Assembly: GCA_944321165.1 (NCBI GenBank)
Contig: CALUKE010000001.1
Coordinates: 124,001-188,000 of the forward strand
Direction of reading: 5' to 3'
Source: an uncultured Odoribacter sp.
Lineage (GTDB): Bacteria > Bacteroidota > Bacteroidia > Bacteroidales > Marinifilaceae
DNA length: 64,000 bases
Below the pieces are notes generated by a model. The model had not been told where the DNA came from, did not search any database, and was given only the letters and a program-made list of their open reading frames with translations. The position numbers and the translations under genes are program-made. This document shows positions 38,712 to 48,267 of the stretch, in pieces; position 1 is the first letter of the stretch, and each line of letters starts with the position of its first letter.

Positions 38712-39040
38712 ATTCGTTTTAACACGTTTTCTCGCCCGAACAAAGCATCTTCTATCAGACTGTTTTGCTTATTGCAGATCCCTGACGATGTGAAGACCTC
38801 GTCCAGCTCACAGGAAATTCATCTGACAGTTTATCAATTCTTTCTCAACAATTAGTATTTACTAAATAATATCGTTCCGTAATCTGTTTCCAATAACTCA
38901 CAAATTCTCCACACAGCGATTTTTATTAACAGCTAAAAAATACAGTCTGTAACTTTATGTGTCTAATGAATCATTTAGCAAATGTATAACCCAAAGAAAT
39001 AAGAAAAAATATCTTAGTTCCATCACCTTGTAATTTCACC
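38712..39040. other. AT-rich non-coding stretch
   Basis: Between the hairpins and the GH127 stop there is no convincing coding frame, RNA gene or repeat. The sequence is AT-rich, contrasting with the GC-rich gene that follows. Confidence 0.5.
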
Positions 39041-41212
39041 TCATTCTGGTGCACCATATCTTGCACTCTCCAATTTCATGAATGCATCATTGTCAACCAG
39101 CGATTTGAAATCGAATGTTTTACCATCAGGCACCGTGACACTTGATGTTTTACCTTCTGTAGTATAATTTACAGTCAATACTTTAGTTTGTCCGGGACAA
39201 GGATCGCAATTGAACACACGACTTTCGACGGTAAAACTTAACTGTCCATTATTTATCATCTTTTTGATTATTTCAGTCACATCAGCTGCAAGGTCCAGCT
39301 GCTTGCCAAAAGGCAGATAGGGTCTGTTCCAGTCGCCATACAGTTTCCAGCTGTCTTTCGGGAAAGCGGAAAGCAGAAACAGCGGTTGCGAAATCCAGGT
39401 CACGAACACGTTGTCGGCCAGGAACTGGTTTCCGGCTGAAGGATAGTCGTAAAAGATCAAAGGCTCTGAAGGCGTGGGTGCTCCCGGCCCGTTGACGGTG
39501 TAGACCGGCACTTTGTAGGCCATCCATATATTTTCGGGCGCTTCCACCGTTTCCAGGTTGATATAGCCGTCGTCGTTCACATCCAGATACAAGGCCCTGA
39601 AGTCATCGGCCTTTACAGTCCGGTTGTCCAGCGACAAGAGGATGGGGCCACGGACGATGGCCAGGCTGTTGGCGTCGCCGGGTGCCTGTATCACTCTTCC
39701 GCGCATGTCGAAAGTCAGTTCCACCTTGTCGCCCTCTTTCCATTCGCGTTCCACCTCCGCATATTCTCCGGCCTGGCACTCCAGCTTTATGCCGTTCACA
39801 CGCAGCTCGGTACGTTGGCTCCAGGCGGGTATTCTCAGGCGCAGGCTGAACGATGCCGGCTTTGCGGGAGAGACTTCTATGGTCACTTTGTCACTGCGCG
39901 GATAGTCTCCCTTTTGTGTCAGCCGCACTTCCGTTCCGTCTTTCAACTGCTGCCGGGCGGTGCTTTCTCCATACAGGTTGACGACCAGGCCTTTCTCGTC
40001 CTGCATGAATGCCCACAGCGGTGTCAGCATCAGTCCTCTGGGTCCGCTTGCCACACAGCACGTCATGGCCTGCCGCCCGTGGTGCATCGGGCAGGGAACG
40101 CGCTCGGTGTTGAATCCCGAGAAGTATGCCCACCAATGTCCGTTGGGCAGCATGGCGCCTGCCAGTGCGTTGTACAAGGCCGTCTCCAGCAAGTCGGCCC
40201 ATTCGGGGCTGCCCGTCAGCTTCAGCATGTCATAGCATATAATCATCCATTCGGCAGTGGCACAAGTCTCGGTCGGCCTTTCCAGGAAAGCGCTTTGGCG
40301 GGTCTTGCCGTTGCACCAATATTCGTTGTTCGACAACGAGCCGTGGAGCATCAGTTCGTGTTCGCGAATTTGGTTCAGGAAAGCGGAAAGACCCTCCAGG
40401 TATGGGTACCGGCCGGTTGCATGATACAGCTCAAAGATACCTTCGTAGTTGGTCAGGACTTCGTAGGCCTTCAAGGACGACATTTCGGCAGGCAGTACCC
40501 CTTTCAGCGGGTCTGATATAAGTTTCAGCCCTCTGCGATTGATGGCATTCGGCTTTTCGCACTGGGCCAGGATGTTTTCGGCCACACGGCGGTAGCGTTC
40601 GTTACCCGTCCTTTCGTAGAGTTGCGAAAATTCGGTAATGATGGCTGTAGACTGTATGCCGCCGTGCCAGTCCACGCATTGTTCGGCTATGTTCATGCCC
40701 TTTTCCACCCGTTCGGCAATGTAGTCGGCGGCTTTCTGGGCGGCCTTCAGCGACTTCTTGTCTCCCGTCATGTCGTAATGGAGAATCAGTCCGTGCAGCG
40801 CATACTTTCTTCCCCAAAGGTCCCAGTTGCGTCCCAGCTGTTCTTCGGGCGCGAAGCCGGTGATTTGTCCGTCCTTGGTCTGTGTCTCAATGAGCTTGTC
40901 CACAGCCTCATCCATCTTTGCGCGATGGCTGTCGGTGGGCTGGTACCAGTAAGTGTAGGCCATGGACGTAAACCATTTTCCCCAATACTCCGTGTCCCAC
41001 GAACCGTTCTTTCTCTCCCTGAACGGAAAGACCAGTTTCTCAATGTCCTGTTCCATCACCCTGTTCTCCACGGTAATGTCCATCCGGTTGCCAATCCATC
41101 CTCCGACGTGGACTGCTCCGGGCGACAGGGAATAAAAAACGTCCTGGACTTTTTCTGCCTTCAGTACAATAAAAGAAAGACATAAAAAAAGAGTTGTAGC
41201 TGCCTTTTTCAT
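39041..41212 (-). CDS. GH127-family beta-L-arabinofuranosidase-like protein
   Basis: A 723-residue exported protein with a signal peptide (about residues 1-19) and no lipobox. It belongs to the DUF1680/GH127 group: GKWFTSMAYTYWYQPTD, CVDWHGGIQSTAIITEFSQLYERTG, SNNEYWCNGKTR, RPTETCATAEWMI and MTCCVASGPRGL are present. In characterised members a zinc-bound cysteine acts as nucleophile with a Glu acid; ETCATAEW and TCC carry such residues. It would release L-arabinose from plant glycans in the periplasm. The gene is markedly GC-richer than its neighbours and uses different codons (AGC, GTG, CGC), suggesting horizontal transfer. A divergent AraC gene lies next to it. Related GH families 137/146 cannot be excluded. 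Confidence 0.82.
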   Translation of the reverse strand: MKKAATTLFLCLSFIVLKAEKVQDVFYSLSPGAVHVGGWIGNRMDITVENRVMEQDIEKLVFPFRERKNGSWDTEYWGKWFTSMAYTYWYQPTDSHRAKMDEAVDKLIETQTKDGQITGFAPEEQLGRNWDLWGRKYALHGLILHYDMTGDKKSLKAAQKAADYIAERVEKGMNIAEQCVDWHGGIQSTAIITEFSQLYERTGNERYRRVAENILAQCEKPNAINRRGLKLISDPLKGVLPAEMSSLKAYEVLTNYEGIFELYHATGRYPYLEGLSAFLNQIREHELMLHGSLSNNEYWCNGKTRQSAFLERPTETCATAEWMIICYDMLKLTGSPEWADLLETALYNALAGAMLPNGHWWAYFSGFNTERVPCPMHHGRQAMTCCVASGPRGLMLTPLWAFMQDEKGLVVNLYGESTARQQLKDGTEVRLTQKGDYPRSDKVTIEVSPAKPASFSLRLRIPAWSQRTELRVNGIKLECQAGEYAEVEREWKEGDKVELTFDMRGRVIQAPGDANSLAIVRGPILLSLDNRTVKADDFRALYLDVNDDGYINLETVEAPENIWMAYKVPVYTVNGPGAPTPSEPLIFYDYPSAGNQFLADNVFVTWISQPLFLLSAFPKDSWKLYGDWNRPYLPFGKQLDLAADVTEIIKKMINNGQLSFTVESRVFNCDPCPGQTKVLTVNYTTEGKTSSVTVPDGKTFDFKSLVDNDAFMKLESARYGAPE

Positions 41213-41277
41213 ATTATCAAAATTTATTGATTAACGAATATTCTTCAAATTAGTCTTCCGAAACGCATCGTATATTA

Positions 41278-41285
41278 CAAATATA
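41278..41285 (-). promoter_or_regulatory. -7 element for the GH127 gene
   Basis: The minus strand at 41285-41278 reads TATATTTG, an exact -7 match about 65 bases before the ATG at 41212. A TTG lies 17 bases further upstream (41305-41303). Confidence 0.45.
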
Positions 41286-41382
41286 TCCACATCCTTTCAA
41301 AACAACTGATCGAATAACCTCTTTTTCATATCGAAAACCGAGATATACAATACGACTATGTAAAAGATAAAAATTGTTTTCA

Positions 41383-41390
41383 TATTTTTG
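41383..41390 (+). promoter_or_regulatory. -7 element for the AraC regulator
   Basis: TATTTTTG, an exact match, 25 bases before the ATG at 41416; it excludes an in-frame upstream start at 41374. Confidence 0.45.
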
Positions 41391-41415
41391 TCTTTACAAT
41401 AAAAGTGATGTGCAT

Positions 41416-42291
41416 ATGGATAAGAATGAGTATTTAAAACACTTCGACAATAGACGGGCAGAATTCAAACCTTACGGACTAACATGCGAAATGTGGGAAC
41501 CTTATCTGATGAAAAAATTTGACCGGCACAATGAAATAGAAATAAATTACCTTCCCAAAGGAAGGATAACATATCTTTTTCAAAACAACCAGATAACAAT
41601 ACCAGAAAAAAGGATGACTTTATTTTGGGGATTAATTCCCCATCGCATCATAGATATCCAAGGGAATAGTCCCTATTATGTATGTACAATCCCTCTGTCA
41701 CGTTTTTTAGGATGGAACATGCCTTCCTCCTTGGCCGAACATATTCTGAATTGTCAGATTATTATTGAAAAATCCGAAAAATATGCCATATACGATGAAT
41801 TTTTGCTGAACAACTGGTTCAAAGACGCCATCAACAATGGAGATTTGGAAACAACAGTATTGGAAATGGAAGCACGATTGCGAAGATTGGCCACAAACTA
41901 TACCAACGATGAAAAAACGAGAAGCACAACTCATTCAACAGAAGTAGATTTGGTCGCTCAAATCACCATATATATCACACGCAATTATATGAATCCTATC
42001 CAAATCAAAGATGTGGCCAATTCCGTCGGCCTTCATCCCGATTATGCAAATATGTTATTTAAAAAGGCATTTGGTAAATCCATATACAGGCAAATACAAA
42101 GTGAAAGGATAGATCATGCCCGACGAAAACTATTGTCAACAGATTCAAGTATCAGTGAAATTGCTTTTGAATGCGGATTTAATTCCATCAATCGTTTCAA
42201 TGCAACATTTCTTCAATACACGGGCTGTTCACCCAGAGAATTCAGAAAAAATACTCGAACAAACATTCCAGAAAAAAGTAAATCATTTTAA
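41416..42291 (+). CDS. AraC-family transcriptional regulator
   Basis: A 291-residue regulator. The N-terminal half (about 1-150) is a cupin-like sugar-sensing domain (HNEIEINYLPKGRITYLF); the C-terminal 100 residues hold two helix-turn-helix units of the AraC type (IQIKDVANSVGLHPDYANMLFKKAFGKSIYRQI; ISEIAFECGFNSINRFNATFLQYTGCSPREFRK). The start was set at MDKNEYLKHF because a -7 element lies at 41383-41390. It is AT-rich and divergent from the GH127 gene, so control of that gene in response to an arabinose- or rhamnose-type sugar is likely but not shown. Confidence 0.9.
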   Translation: MDKNEYLKHFDNRRAEFKPYGLTCEMWEPYLMKKFDRHNEIEINYLPKGRITYLFQNNQITIPEKRMTLFWGLIPHRIIDIQGNSPYYVCTIPLSRFLGWNMPSSLAEHILNCQIIIEKSEKYAIYDEFLLNNWFKDAINNGDLETTVLEMEARLRRLATNYTNDEKTRSTTHSTEVDLVAQITIYITRNYMNPIQIKDVANSVGLHPDYANMLFKKAFGKSIYRQIQSERIDHARRKLLSTDSSISEIAFECGFNSINRFNATFLQYTGCSPREFRKNTRTNIPEKSKSF

Positions 42292-42333
42292 CAATATCAA
42301 GTTTTCTACATATAAGTTAAGTATATTATTTTC

Positions 42334-42341
42334 TACCTTTG
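42334..42341 (+). promoter_or_regulatory. -7 element for the Nudix gene
   Basis: TACCTTTG, an exact match, 20 bases before the ATG at 42362. Confidence 0.45.
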
Positions 42342-42361
42342 TTCAAATCTAAAAGCAAAGC

Positions 42362-42997
42362 ATGAAAAAAATCAGAACCGCCCTATACAATGTACTTCCC
42401 GGAGAGAAAGCACATGCCACCATGGCCCCACAGCCCAAATACATCGAAGGGGTGGAAGGTATCCATGCCTCACCTCCGGTCAACAGTGCCGTATTGGTGT
42501 TAATCGTTCCCTACGAGAACGAACTGGCGATCCCTTTTATTCAACGCAGCCAACAGGGAAGATACCACAGAGGTCAAATCGCCTTTCCCGGAGGAAAAAT
42601 GGAAAAAGAAGATGCCGATGCCCTGCAGACTGCTTTGCGGGAATGCCATGAAGAAATCGGCGTACCGGAAGAGAAAGTATCTATTCTGGGGGTATTGAGC
42701 GATATTTACATTCCCTTGAGCAATTTCAACATCACCCCCATTGTCGGGACCACGCTGCAACTGCCCGCGTTTACCCTTTCCCAACAAGAGGTAGACCAGG
42801 TAATTTTAGTCAAATTAAGCGATTTATTCAATGATGCCAATAAAACCACTCACTCTTTCAATCGCCACAACCAGGAAATCATTGCCCCGGGCTATAAAAT
42901 AGGAGAACATTTTATTTGGGGTGCTACTGCCATGATTGTCGCAGAATTGGAGCAACTGATGAAAACCAATACTTTCAATCACCTGGGGAAATTATAA
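42362..42997 (+). CDS. Nudix hydrolase, CoA-pyrophosphatase type
   Basis: A 211-residue Nudix protein. FIQRSQQGRYHRGQIAFPGGKMEKEDADAL runs into the Nudix box ALRECHEEIGVPEEKV (about residues 80-105); the FPGGK-x-E-x-x-D arrangement and an N-terminal RxxxxxHxGQ-type region fit the NudL/CoA diphosphatase subgroup. It would cleave CoA or acyl-CoA to 3',5'-ADP and phosphopantetheine. Its stop overlaps that of convergent bioC by 6 bases. Other nucleotide substrates are possible. Confidence 0.82.
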   Translation: MKKIRTALYNVLPGEKAHATMAPQPKYIEGVEGIHASPPVNSAVLVLIVPYENELAIPFIQRSQQGRYHRGQIAFPGGKMEKEDADALQTALRECHEEIGVPEEKVSILGVLSDIYIPLSNFNITPIVGTTLQLPAFTLSQQEVDQVILVKLSDLFNDANKTTHSFNRHNQEIIAPGYKIGEHFIWGATAMIVAELEQLMKTNTFNHLGKL

Positions 42998-43756
42998 CCG
43001 TTCTTTTTTCCGACACACCATATAAATCGGATGATAGGTCAACGGACAAGTCCCCCCCTGTTGAAAACGCATTTTATAGGTCTCGGCAAATGTCTGCATA
43101 CGTCCCCGGGTCCATACAACATTCGTATCCGTAGCGTTCACTCCTGTTTTTTTCACATGTCGAAGGATTTCCAAGGGATCCTTGAAAGTCAGCACCTGGC
43201 ATGTCTCTTCCGAATACACCACCTCCAGTTCGGAGGGTAACAAGGTCTGCAATTCTGCCACAGAACGATACTCCAGCCCCTGCCCCGTAACCGATCGTAG
43301 CTCCTTGAAATTGTCTTTTCCAAAAGTGCTGAATACCAGCCATCCACCGGGCAACAGTTGTGCTGCCAGCTTGGCAAAGGTTGCCAATGGGTTCGCCAGC
43401 CACTGAAACGTAGAAGCCGAAACGATCAGATCAAAAGTTTCCGACAAAACAACTTGTTCAATGTCTCCCCGGATAACCCGGGTAGCAGGTAAATGACATC
43501 GACTTAAAGTCTTATCACACATTTCACCGACCAAATCGTTTATATAAAGATGATTATCCCTCCAAATCCGACCTATTTTTTCTGACAATAATCCCGTTCC
43601 GCACCCGATCTCCAAGGTACGGGAAGCCTGAGGAACATAGACCACAAGCAACTCCGCCAAATGCTGTACAATCTGTTTCTGTACCGTAGCATTTGCTTCA
43701 TAACTCTCTGTACTGCGTCGAAAACGACTTGCTATATCCTGTTTATCAATTCCCAT
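42992..43756 (-). CDS. bioC: malonyl-ACP O-methyltransferase
   Basis: A 254-residue SAM methyltransferase. ASRFRRSTESYEANATVQKQIVQHL is the typical BioC N-terminus; LEIGCGTGLLSEKI is the SAM-binding motif I; SASTFQWL follows. It methylates malonyl-ACP so that fatty-acid synthase can build the pimeloyl chain. It is the last gene of the biotin operon, 3 bases after bioG. The ending overlaps the Nudix stop. Confidence 0.92.
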   Translation of the reverse strand: MGIDKQDIASRFRRSTESYEANATVQKQIVQHLAELLVVYVPQASRTLEIGCGTGLLSEKIGRIWRDNHLYINDLVGEMCDKTLSRCHLPATRVIRGDIEQVVLSETFDLIVSASTFQWLANPLATFAKLAAQLLPGGWLVFSTFGKDNFKELRSVTGQGLEYRSVAELQTLLPSELEVVYSEETCQVLTFKDPLEILRHVKKTGVNATDTNVVWTRGRMQTFAETYKMRFQQGGTCPLTYHPIYMVCRKKERL

Positions 43757-43759
43757 ATC

Positions 43760-44413
43760 TCATCCCTCTATGATCTCTCTCCAACTGTTAAAACAATAAA
43801 AAGGATAATGCCCACCCGGCAAGGAAACAACAGGTATCTCCTGAACACGACACCAATTTTTCTGATTCTCTATCGGAAAAATCAAGTCCTTTTCAGAAAG
43901 GTAACATTTATTCCAGATGACATCCGAGGTGTGCGACTGCGATTCTTTTCTAATAAAAGACAACTCTTCGCACACTTCTAACAACAAACGATTCGGTTTT
44001 TGGCGAGCAAACCGCTCTTTTTCTTCCGAACAATCAAACATGCGAGAAAAGAATTTTTCCCGCCCTTTTTCATTCATTCCCTTCTCTGTCAATTCATACA
44101 CCTTAACCGGTATTCCAAAGCGGTTATCCACCGGCCGAGTCGTTCCATTCAGAGCAATAGAAATCTCCGGCAGTACTTTCAAGGAAGCGACGATCCGACT
44201 GGCAGCCCATACCCCCATCGACCAAGCCACCACCGCACAATGCCGATAAGCACTTAAGTCCGGACAAACGAAATCCCAGGAACGATAATCGCAAAACGAA
44301 AGTACATCCTCTTCCGCCTGCAAATGGGCCACCGCCGTAGCATCCATTCCCCAACCATTGAAAAAAAGGATGACGCGATCGGTATTGTTTTTATAAAGCC
44401 ATTCTACTCGCAT
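43760..44413 (-). CDS. bioG: pimeloyl-ACP methyl ester esterase, BioG type
   Basis: A 217-residue alpha/beta hydrolase of the DUF452/BioG group. ILFFNGWGMD near the start, the nucleophile serine in VAWSMGVWAA (about residue 75), IALNGTTRPVD, and the catalytic His in LPGGHYPFYCF at the end. BioG removes the methyl group added by BioC, releasing pimeloyl-ACP; it replaces BioH in many Bacteroidota. The ATG at 44413 overlaps the bioF stop; a GTG three codons upstream is an alternative. Confidence 0.88.
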   Translation of the reverse strand: MRVEWLYKNNTDRVILFFNGWGMDATAVAHLQAEEDVLSFCDYRSWDFVCPDLSAYRHCAVVAWSMGVWAASRIVASLKVLPEISIALNGTTRPVDNRFGIPVKVYELTEKGMNEKGREKFFSRMFDCSEEKERFARQKPNRLLLEVCEELSFIRKESQSHTSDVIWNKCYLSEKDLIFPIENQKNWCRVQEIPVVSLPGGHYPFYCFNSWREIIEG

Positions 44414-45570
44414 ACCAGACACTCCAGAAACTCAAACAGACATTCATAATCTTCTTGAGGAATAGAAGCGTTCAAAGAAAAACGAATCCGAGCCTCATTT
44501 TTCGGAACAGTCGGATATCTTACCGGTAAAACGAAAAAACCGTTATCCCGGAGCAGATCGGACATCTCCACACTGCTTTCATTCGATCCGCAAAGCATCG
44601 GTACAATGTGGGAATCCCCACGCGTTTCAAAGCCTTTTGCCGTCAAAACCCGCCGCAACTTCGAAGCGGTTTCCCTCAACTTGATCCGCAAGTCATAAAA
44701 ATCCGGCATCCGATTGAGAATAAACCTTGTCCAGGCCACATTTACCGGTGGCAGGGCCGTAGTAAAAATCAGACTCCGCTGCGTATTGATCAAATAATCC
44801 CGAAAAAGCTGTTCACACACGATAAAAGCCCCCATGGAAGCAAATGCTTTTCCAAAAGTACCGACAATAAAGTCGATTTCCTCCAGACATCCCTGTTCCT
44901 CACAACAGCCCAATCCATTCGTACCCCGAACACCCACGGCATGTGCCTCATCGACATACAGAAAAGCATCGAACTCCTTTTTCAATTCGCACAATTGCTG
45001 CAGATCTGCCACATCTCCATCCATACTGAAAATGGATTCCGTGACGATAAACACATTTTCATATTCTTCCCGGTGCTGGTTCAATATATTTCGCAAATGC
45101 TCATAATCCAAGTGGCGATAACGCAACATCTGCGCCTCACTCAAACGCAAACCGTCGATAATACTGGCATGCACCAGCTTATCGGCAACAATCAGATCTT
45201 TTTTACCGGTCAGGGCCGGCAAGATGCCGATATTGGCATGATATCCGGAATTGAATACCAGAGCGGCCTCTTTATCATAAAGATCGGCCAGATCATCTTC
45301 CAGCATTTTGTAATAGGAATGATTGCCGGACAACAGCCTCGAAGATACTGCGCTGTAAGGCAATGCCATCACATCCGTCTCTGCACGGAATTCTTCAATC
45401 AGTCTAGGATTAGAGGACAATCCCAAATAATCGTTGGAAGAAAGATTCAACATCTCCCGACCGTCATCATGGATCAGGAAACCGTTGTGCTCGATATTCC
45501 GGAGCCGACGATAATTGCCAGCCTCCCGGATTATTTCCAACTTATTGTAAAAACGTTCTTTATTCATCAT
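44404..45570 (-). CDS. bioF: 8-amino-7-oxononanoate synthase
   Basis: A 388-residue PLP enzyme condensing pimeloyl-ACP with alanine. SSNDYLGLSSNPRLIEE, NSGYHANIGILPAL, VDEAHAVGVRGTNGLG and the PLP-lysine in GTFGKAFASMGAF are present. The ATG at 45570 lies 6 bases before the bioA end in the transcript direction; a TTG at 45579 is rejected. The 3' end overlaps bioG, implying coupled translation. Related alpha-oxoamine synthases share the motifs, but the operon fixes the role. Confidence 0.94.
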   Translation of the reverse strand: MMNKERFYNKLEIIREAGNYRRLRNIEHNGFLIHDDGREMLNLSSNDYLGLSSNPRLIEEFRAETDVMALPYSAVSSRLLSGNHSYYKMLEDDLADLYDKEAALVFNSGYHANIGILPALTGKKDLIVADKLVHASIIDGLRLSEAQMLRYRHLDYEHLRNILNQHREEYENVFIVTESIFSMDGDVADLQQLCELKKEFDAFLYVDEAHAVGVRGTNGLGCCEEQGCLEEIDFIVGTFGKAFASMGAFIVCEQLFRDYLINTQRSLIFTTALPPVNVAWTRFILNRMPDFYDLRIKLRETASKLRRVLTAKGFETRGDSHIVPMLCGSNESSVEMSDLLRDNGFFVLPVRYPTVPKNEARIRFSLNASIPQEDYECLFEFLECLVCE

Positions 45571-45575
45571 AACTG

Positions 45576-46853
45576 TCAATTGTGAATTACCTTCAGCAAC
45601 CCCTGCGTCAAACGGCTCAATTCCGTCGGTTGGATAATGAACGGAGGCATAATGTATACCAGTTTACCAAATGGCCGCACCCAAATACCTTCTTCCACAA
45701 AACGGGCCTGTAATACAGCCATGTTCACCGGTTCTTTCATCTCGATCACGCCAATTGCCCCCAAAACCCGAACATCGGCTACAGCAGGATTCTCACTGGC
45801 AGGCTGTAATTCCGTTTTCAACTGTCGTTCAATGGCTCCGATCTTCTTTTCCAGATCGTATTCCAACACCAGTCCGACAGAGGCATTCGCCACAGCACAA
45901 GCCAAAGGATTTCCCATAAATGTCGGTCCATGCATGAAGACAAAAGGATCACGCGAACAGATCTGATCGGCAACCCGGCTGGTGGCCATCGTTGCGGCAA
46001 AACTCATATACCCGCCGGTAATGGCTTTTCCAATACACATGATATCAGGAGAAATACCGGCATGTTCTACCGCCCACAATTTACCGGTACGTCCGAAACC
46101 GGTCGCAATCTCATCGCAAATCAGCAACAGATCATAAGAATTACACAACTCCCGTACCTGTCGGAGATAGTCGGCGGAATAAAACCACATACCGCCAGCC
46201 CCTTGTACTATCGGTTCCAGAATGACTGCAGCAATATCTGCATGATGTTTCTCGATGCAATCTTTCAGTTCCCGGATATCTTCCTCCCGACAAGGAGCAC
46301 CGAAACGGCACTCCGGGCGGTTGACAAAATATTGTATCGGCAGACTGCCGTGAAAAATACCGTGCATACCGGTTACCGGATCGCATACAGACATGGCATT
46401 CCACGTATCTCCATGATACCCCTTGGTAATGGTCAGGAAATGCTTTTTCTCTTCCCTCCCGGCAGCATACCAATATTGCAACGCCATTTTCATGGCCACT
46501 TCCACAGCCACCGAACCGGAATCACAAAAGAAAATCTTATCGATGCCCTCCGGGGTCACCGAAAGTATTTTTTTAGCCAGTTCCACTGCCGGCCGATGGG
46601 TAAAACCGCCGAACATCACATGTGACATCTCTTTGAGCTGCTGTTCAACCGCTGCATTTAACACCGGGTGATTATAACCGTGCACCTCGCACCACCAGGA
46701 AGACATTCCGTCGATTAAACGACGCCCGTCTTCCAGTTCAATGTACACTCCCTCTGCTCTTTTCACCGGATATACCGGTAACGGATTGGTCGTAGAAGTA
46801 TAGGGATGCCAGATATGTTCCCGGTCAAATCTTAATAATTCCTCTGTATTCAT
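45576..46853 (-). CDS. bioA: adenosylmethionine-8-amino-7-oxononanoate aminotransferase
   Basis: A 425-residue class III aminotransferase making 7,8-diaminopelargonate with SAM as amino donor. [20 protein letters not shown] is the BioA N-terminal signature; [16 protein letters not shown], the PLP loop [13 protein letters not shown] and the Schiff-base lysine in [11 protein letters not shown] are intact. The start was set at MNTEELLRF, 10 bases after the bioB stop; the frame also opens 7 codons earlier inside bioB. Confidence 0.95.
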   Translation of the reverse strand: MNTEELLRFDREHIWHPYTSTTNPLPVYPVKRAEGVYIELEDGRRLIDGMSSWWCEVHGYNHPVLNAAVEQQLKEMSHVMFGGFTHRPAVELAKKILSVTPEGIDKIFFCDSGSVAVEVAMKMALQYWYAAGREEKKHFLTITKGYHGDTWNAMSVCDPVTGMHGIFHGSLPIQYFVNRPECRFGAPCREEDIRELKDCIEKHHADIAAVILEPIVQGAGGMWFYSADYLRQVRELCNSYDLLLICDEIATGFGRTGKLWAVEHAGISPDIMCIGKAITGGYMSFAATMATSRVADQICSRDPFVFMHGPTFMGNPLACAVANASVGLVLEYDLEKKIGAIERQLKTELQPASENPAVADVRVLGAIGVIEMKEPVNMAVLQARFVEEGIWVRPFGKLVYIMPPFIIQPTELSRLTQGLLKVIHN

Positions 46854-46863
46854 GATTTTTATG

Positions 46864-47820
46864 TTATATTTCAAAACCCAAAAGTTTCACTTTTTCCATA
46901 TCTTCCTTGACCTTGGACCCCAAAGTCGTCAGTAAATCTCCTACAATGGCCGCATTAATGCCAGCCTGAATAGCCTCCGTTTCCAGATGAGCGATCAGAC
47001 TTCTCCCTCCAGCAAAACGCAGATAGGCTTCCGGATGGATAAAACGGAACAGAGCGATCGTCGTCAGAATCTCCTCATCCCGCAAGGGAGGAGTTCCTTC
47101 CAACGGAGTTCCCGGAATCGGATTCAAGATATTGATGGGAATAGACTTGATTCCCAACTCCCTCAAGGTCAAAGCCAGATCGATCCGATCTTCCATATTC
47201 TCCCCCATGCCGATGATTCCTCCGGAACAGACCTCCATGCCGATCTCCTGAGCCACCCGAATGGTCGCAATCTTATCTTCCACCGAATGAGAGGAACAAA
47301 GAGTACCGAAATAACGGGCCGAAGATTCCAGATTACAATGATAGCGCGTTATACCAGCCGCTAATAATTTCTGTAATTGAGCTTTTTTTAACAACCCCAT
47401 CGAAGCACACAGGTGTAAATTCGATTCCGCCTTTATCTTCTGAGCATAAGCGCACAAACGGTCGATGAGCCGATCGGGCAAAGCCCGTCCACTGGTCACA
47501 AAAGAAAACTTATCCACCCCATAATCCGCATTCGAACGTGCCAAATCGAGGCAAGTCTTTTCATCCACCAGTTCATATTCGTCAATATGAGTCTTGAACA
47601 AGATCGATTGCGCACACCATTTGCAATTCTCCGAACATCGCCCGGAACGGGCATTGACAATCGAACAGGTATCAAATCTACGTCCGACCTTTTTATCCCG
47701 AATTTCCCCGGCAGCCTTATATAAGGCCGGCTTATCCTCAACTACACTCAAACGGACAGCTTCATCTCGTGTAATCTGTCCACCAGCCAAAACTCTCTTT
47801 TTCAATTCTTCTACGATCAT
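46864..47820 (-). CDS. bioB: biotin synthase
   Basis: A 318-residue radical SAM enzyme inserting sulfur into dethiobiotin. The motif [11 protein letters not shown] is the CX3CX2C cluster ligand set; [10 protein letters not shown] holds an auxiliary-cluster cysteine; [14 protein letters not shown] and RFAGGRSLI near the end are family-specific. It is the first gene of bioB-A-F-G-C. Only 17 bases separate its ATG from an intrinsic terminator, and no promoter is visible between, so expression may depend on readthrough from the small upstream ORF. Confidence 0.96.
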   Translation of the reverse strand: MIVEELKKRVLAGGQITRDEAVRLSVVEDKPALYKAAGEIRDKKVGRRFDTCSIVNARSGRCSENCKWCAQSILFKTHIDEYELVDEKTCLDLARSNADYGVDKFSFVTSGRALPDRLIDRLCAYAQKIKAESNLHLCASMGLLKKAQLQKLLAAGITRYHCNLESSARYFGTLCSSHSVEDKIATIRVAQEIGMEVCSGGIIGMGENMEDRIDLALTLRELGIKSIPINILNPIPGTPLEGTPPLRDEEILTTIALFRFIHPEAYLRFAGGRSLIAHLETEAIQAGINAAIVGDLLTTLGSKVKEDMEKVKLLGFEI

Positions 47821-47836
47821 GGTCTTTTCTTCGACT

Positions 47837-47873
47837 AAAAAAGGGCATGTCTCTTATTTGGACACACCCTTTT
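47837..47873 (-). terminator. intrinsic terminator in front of bioB
   Basis: On the minus strand AAAAGGGTGTGTC, an 8-9-base loop and GACATGCCCTTTTTTAGTC: stems AAAAGGG/CCCTTTT and TGTC/GACA with a 2x2 internal mismatch and a run of six T. It overlaps the stop of the small ORF and ends 17 bases before the bioB ATG. Confidence 0.75.
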
Positions 47874-48174
47874 ATAAATTATATACACTAAACATCTCAT
47901 TTTTTCCAGGGCATACCTCTCCCTGGCGGTAACACACCAGCAACATTTCCTGCCGCTGTCTCTCCATTCTTTTTGCCTGTGACTCTTTCCAAACAGCAGC
48001 ACAATTGACAATCACCCCTTTCCGGGCTGACTTCAACAAAGCCAGCAAACAGATATGCAAAGCCAGAAAGGCAATTTGCACTTGCCTTCCCAAACCAGCA
48101 AATACGGCATATCCTTTCCCACTCCATTGAGAAAAGTACAGAATCTTTCTCGATAAATAGGCATTTGTTCTCAT
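47872..48174 (-). CDS. small conserved-looking hypothetical protein upstream of bioB
   Basis: A 100-residue frame starting MRTNAYLSRKILYFSQWSGKGYAVFAGLGRQVQI, then a hydrophobic stretch (AFLALHICLLALLKSA) and a basic C-terminal tail. The WSxKGYAVFxxLGxxVxI pattern reminds me of small proteins found near TonB receptor and vitamin loci in Bacteroidales, but I cannot confirm it. The ATG at 48174 is chosen over an upstream alternative start. It ends on the terminator before bioB. It may encode a protein or serve as a leader whose translation affects that terminator. Confidence 0.55.
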   Translation of the reverse strand: MRTNAYLSRKILYFSQWSGKGYAVFAGLGRQVQIAFLALHICLLALLKSARKGVIVNCAAVWKESQAKRMERQRQEMLLVCYRQGEVCPGKNEMFSVYNL

Positions 48175-48267
48175 ATCGGAGCGCAAGATAATCAAAATTC
48201 ACGACACACCGACTATTTTACCGCGAATAATTGTAACTTCGCAGCGGAAAAAGAGAATTGATTACAT

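Noticed and set aside
39815-40516. 233-codon plus-strand frame opposite GH127
   Set aside because: Antisense shadow caused by the GC-rich gene; no recognisable domain.
44608-45585. 325-codon plus-strand frame opposite bioF
   Set aside because: Antisense of a secure bioF; composition is low-complexity and lacks motifs.
48203-48267. Possible preQ1 riboswitch before queC
   Set aside because: The leader is short and shows neither the class I hairpin with A-rich tail nor a class II core.
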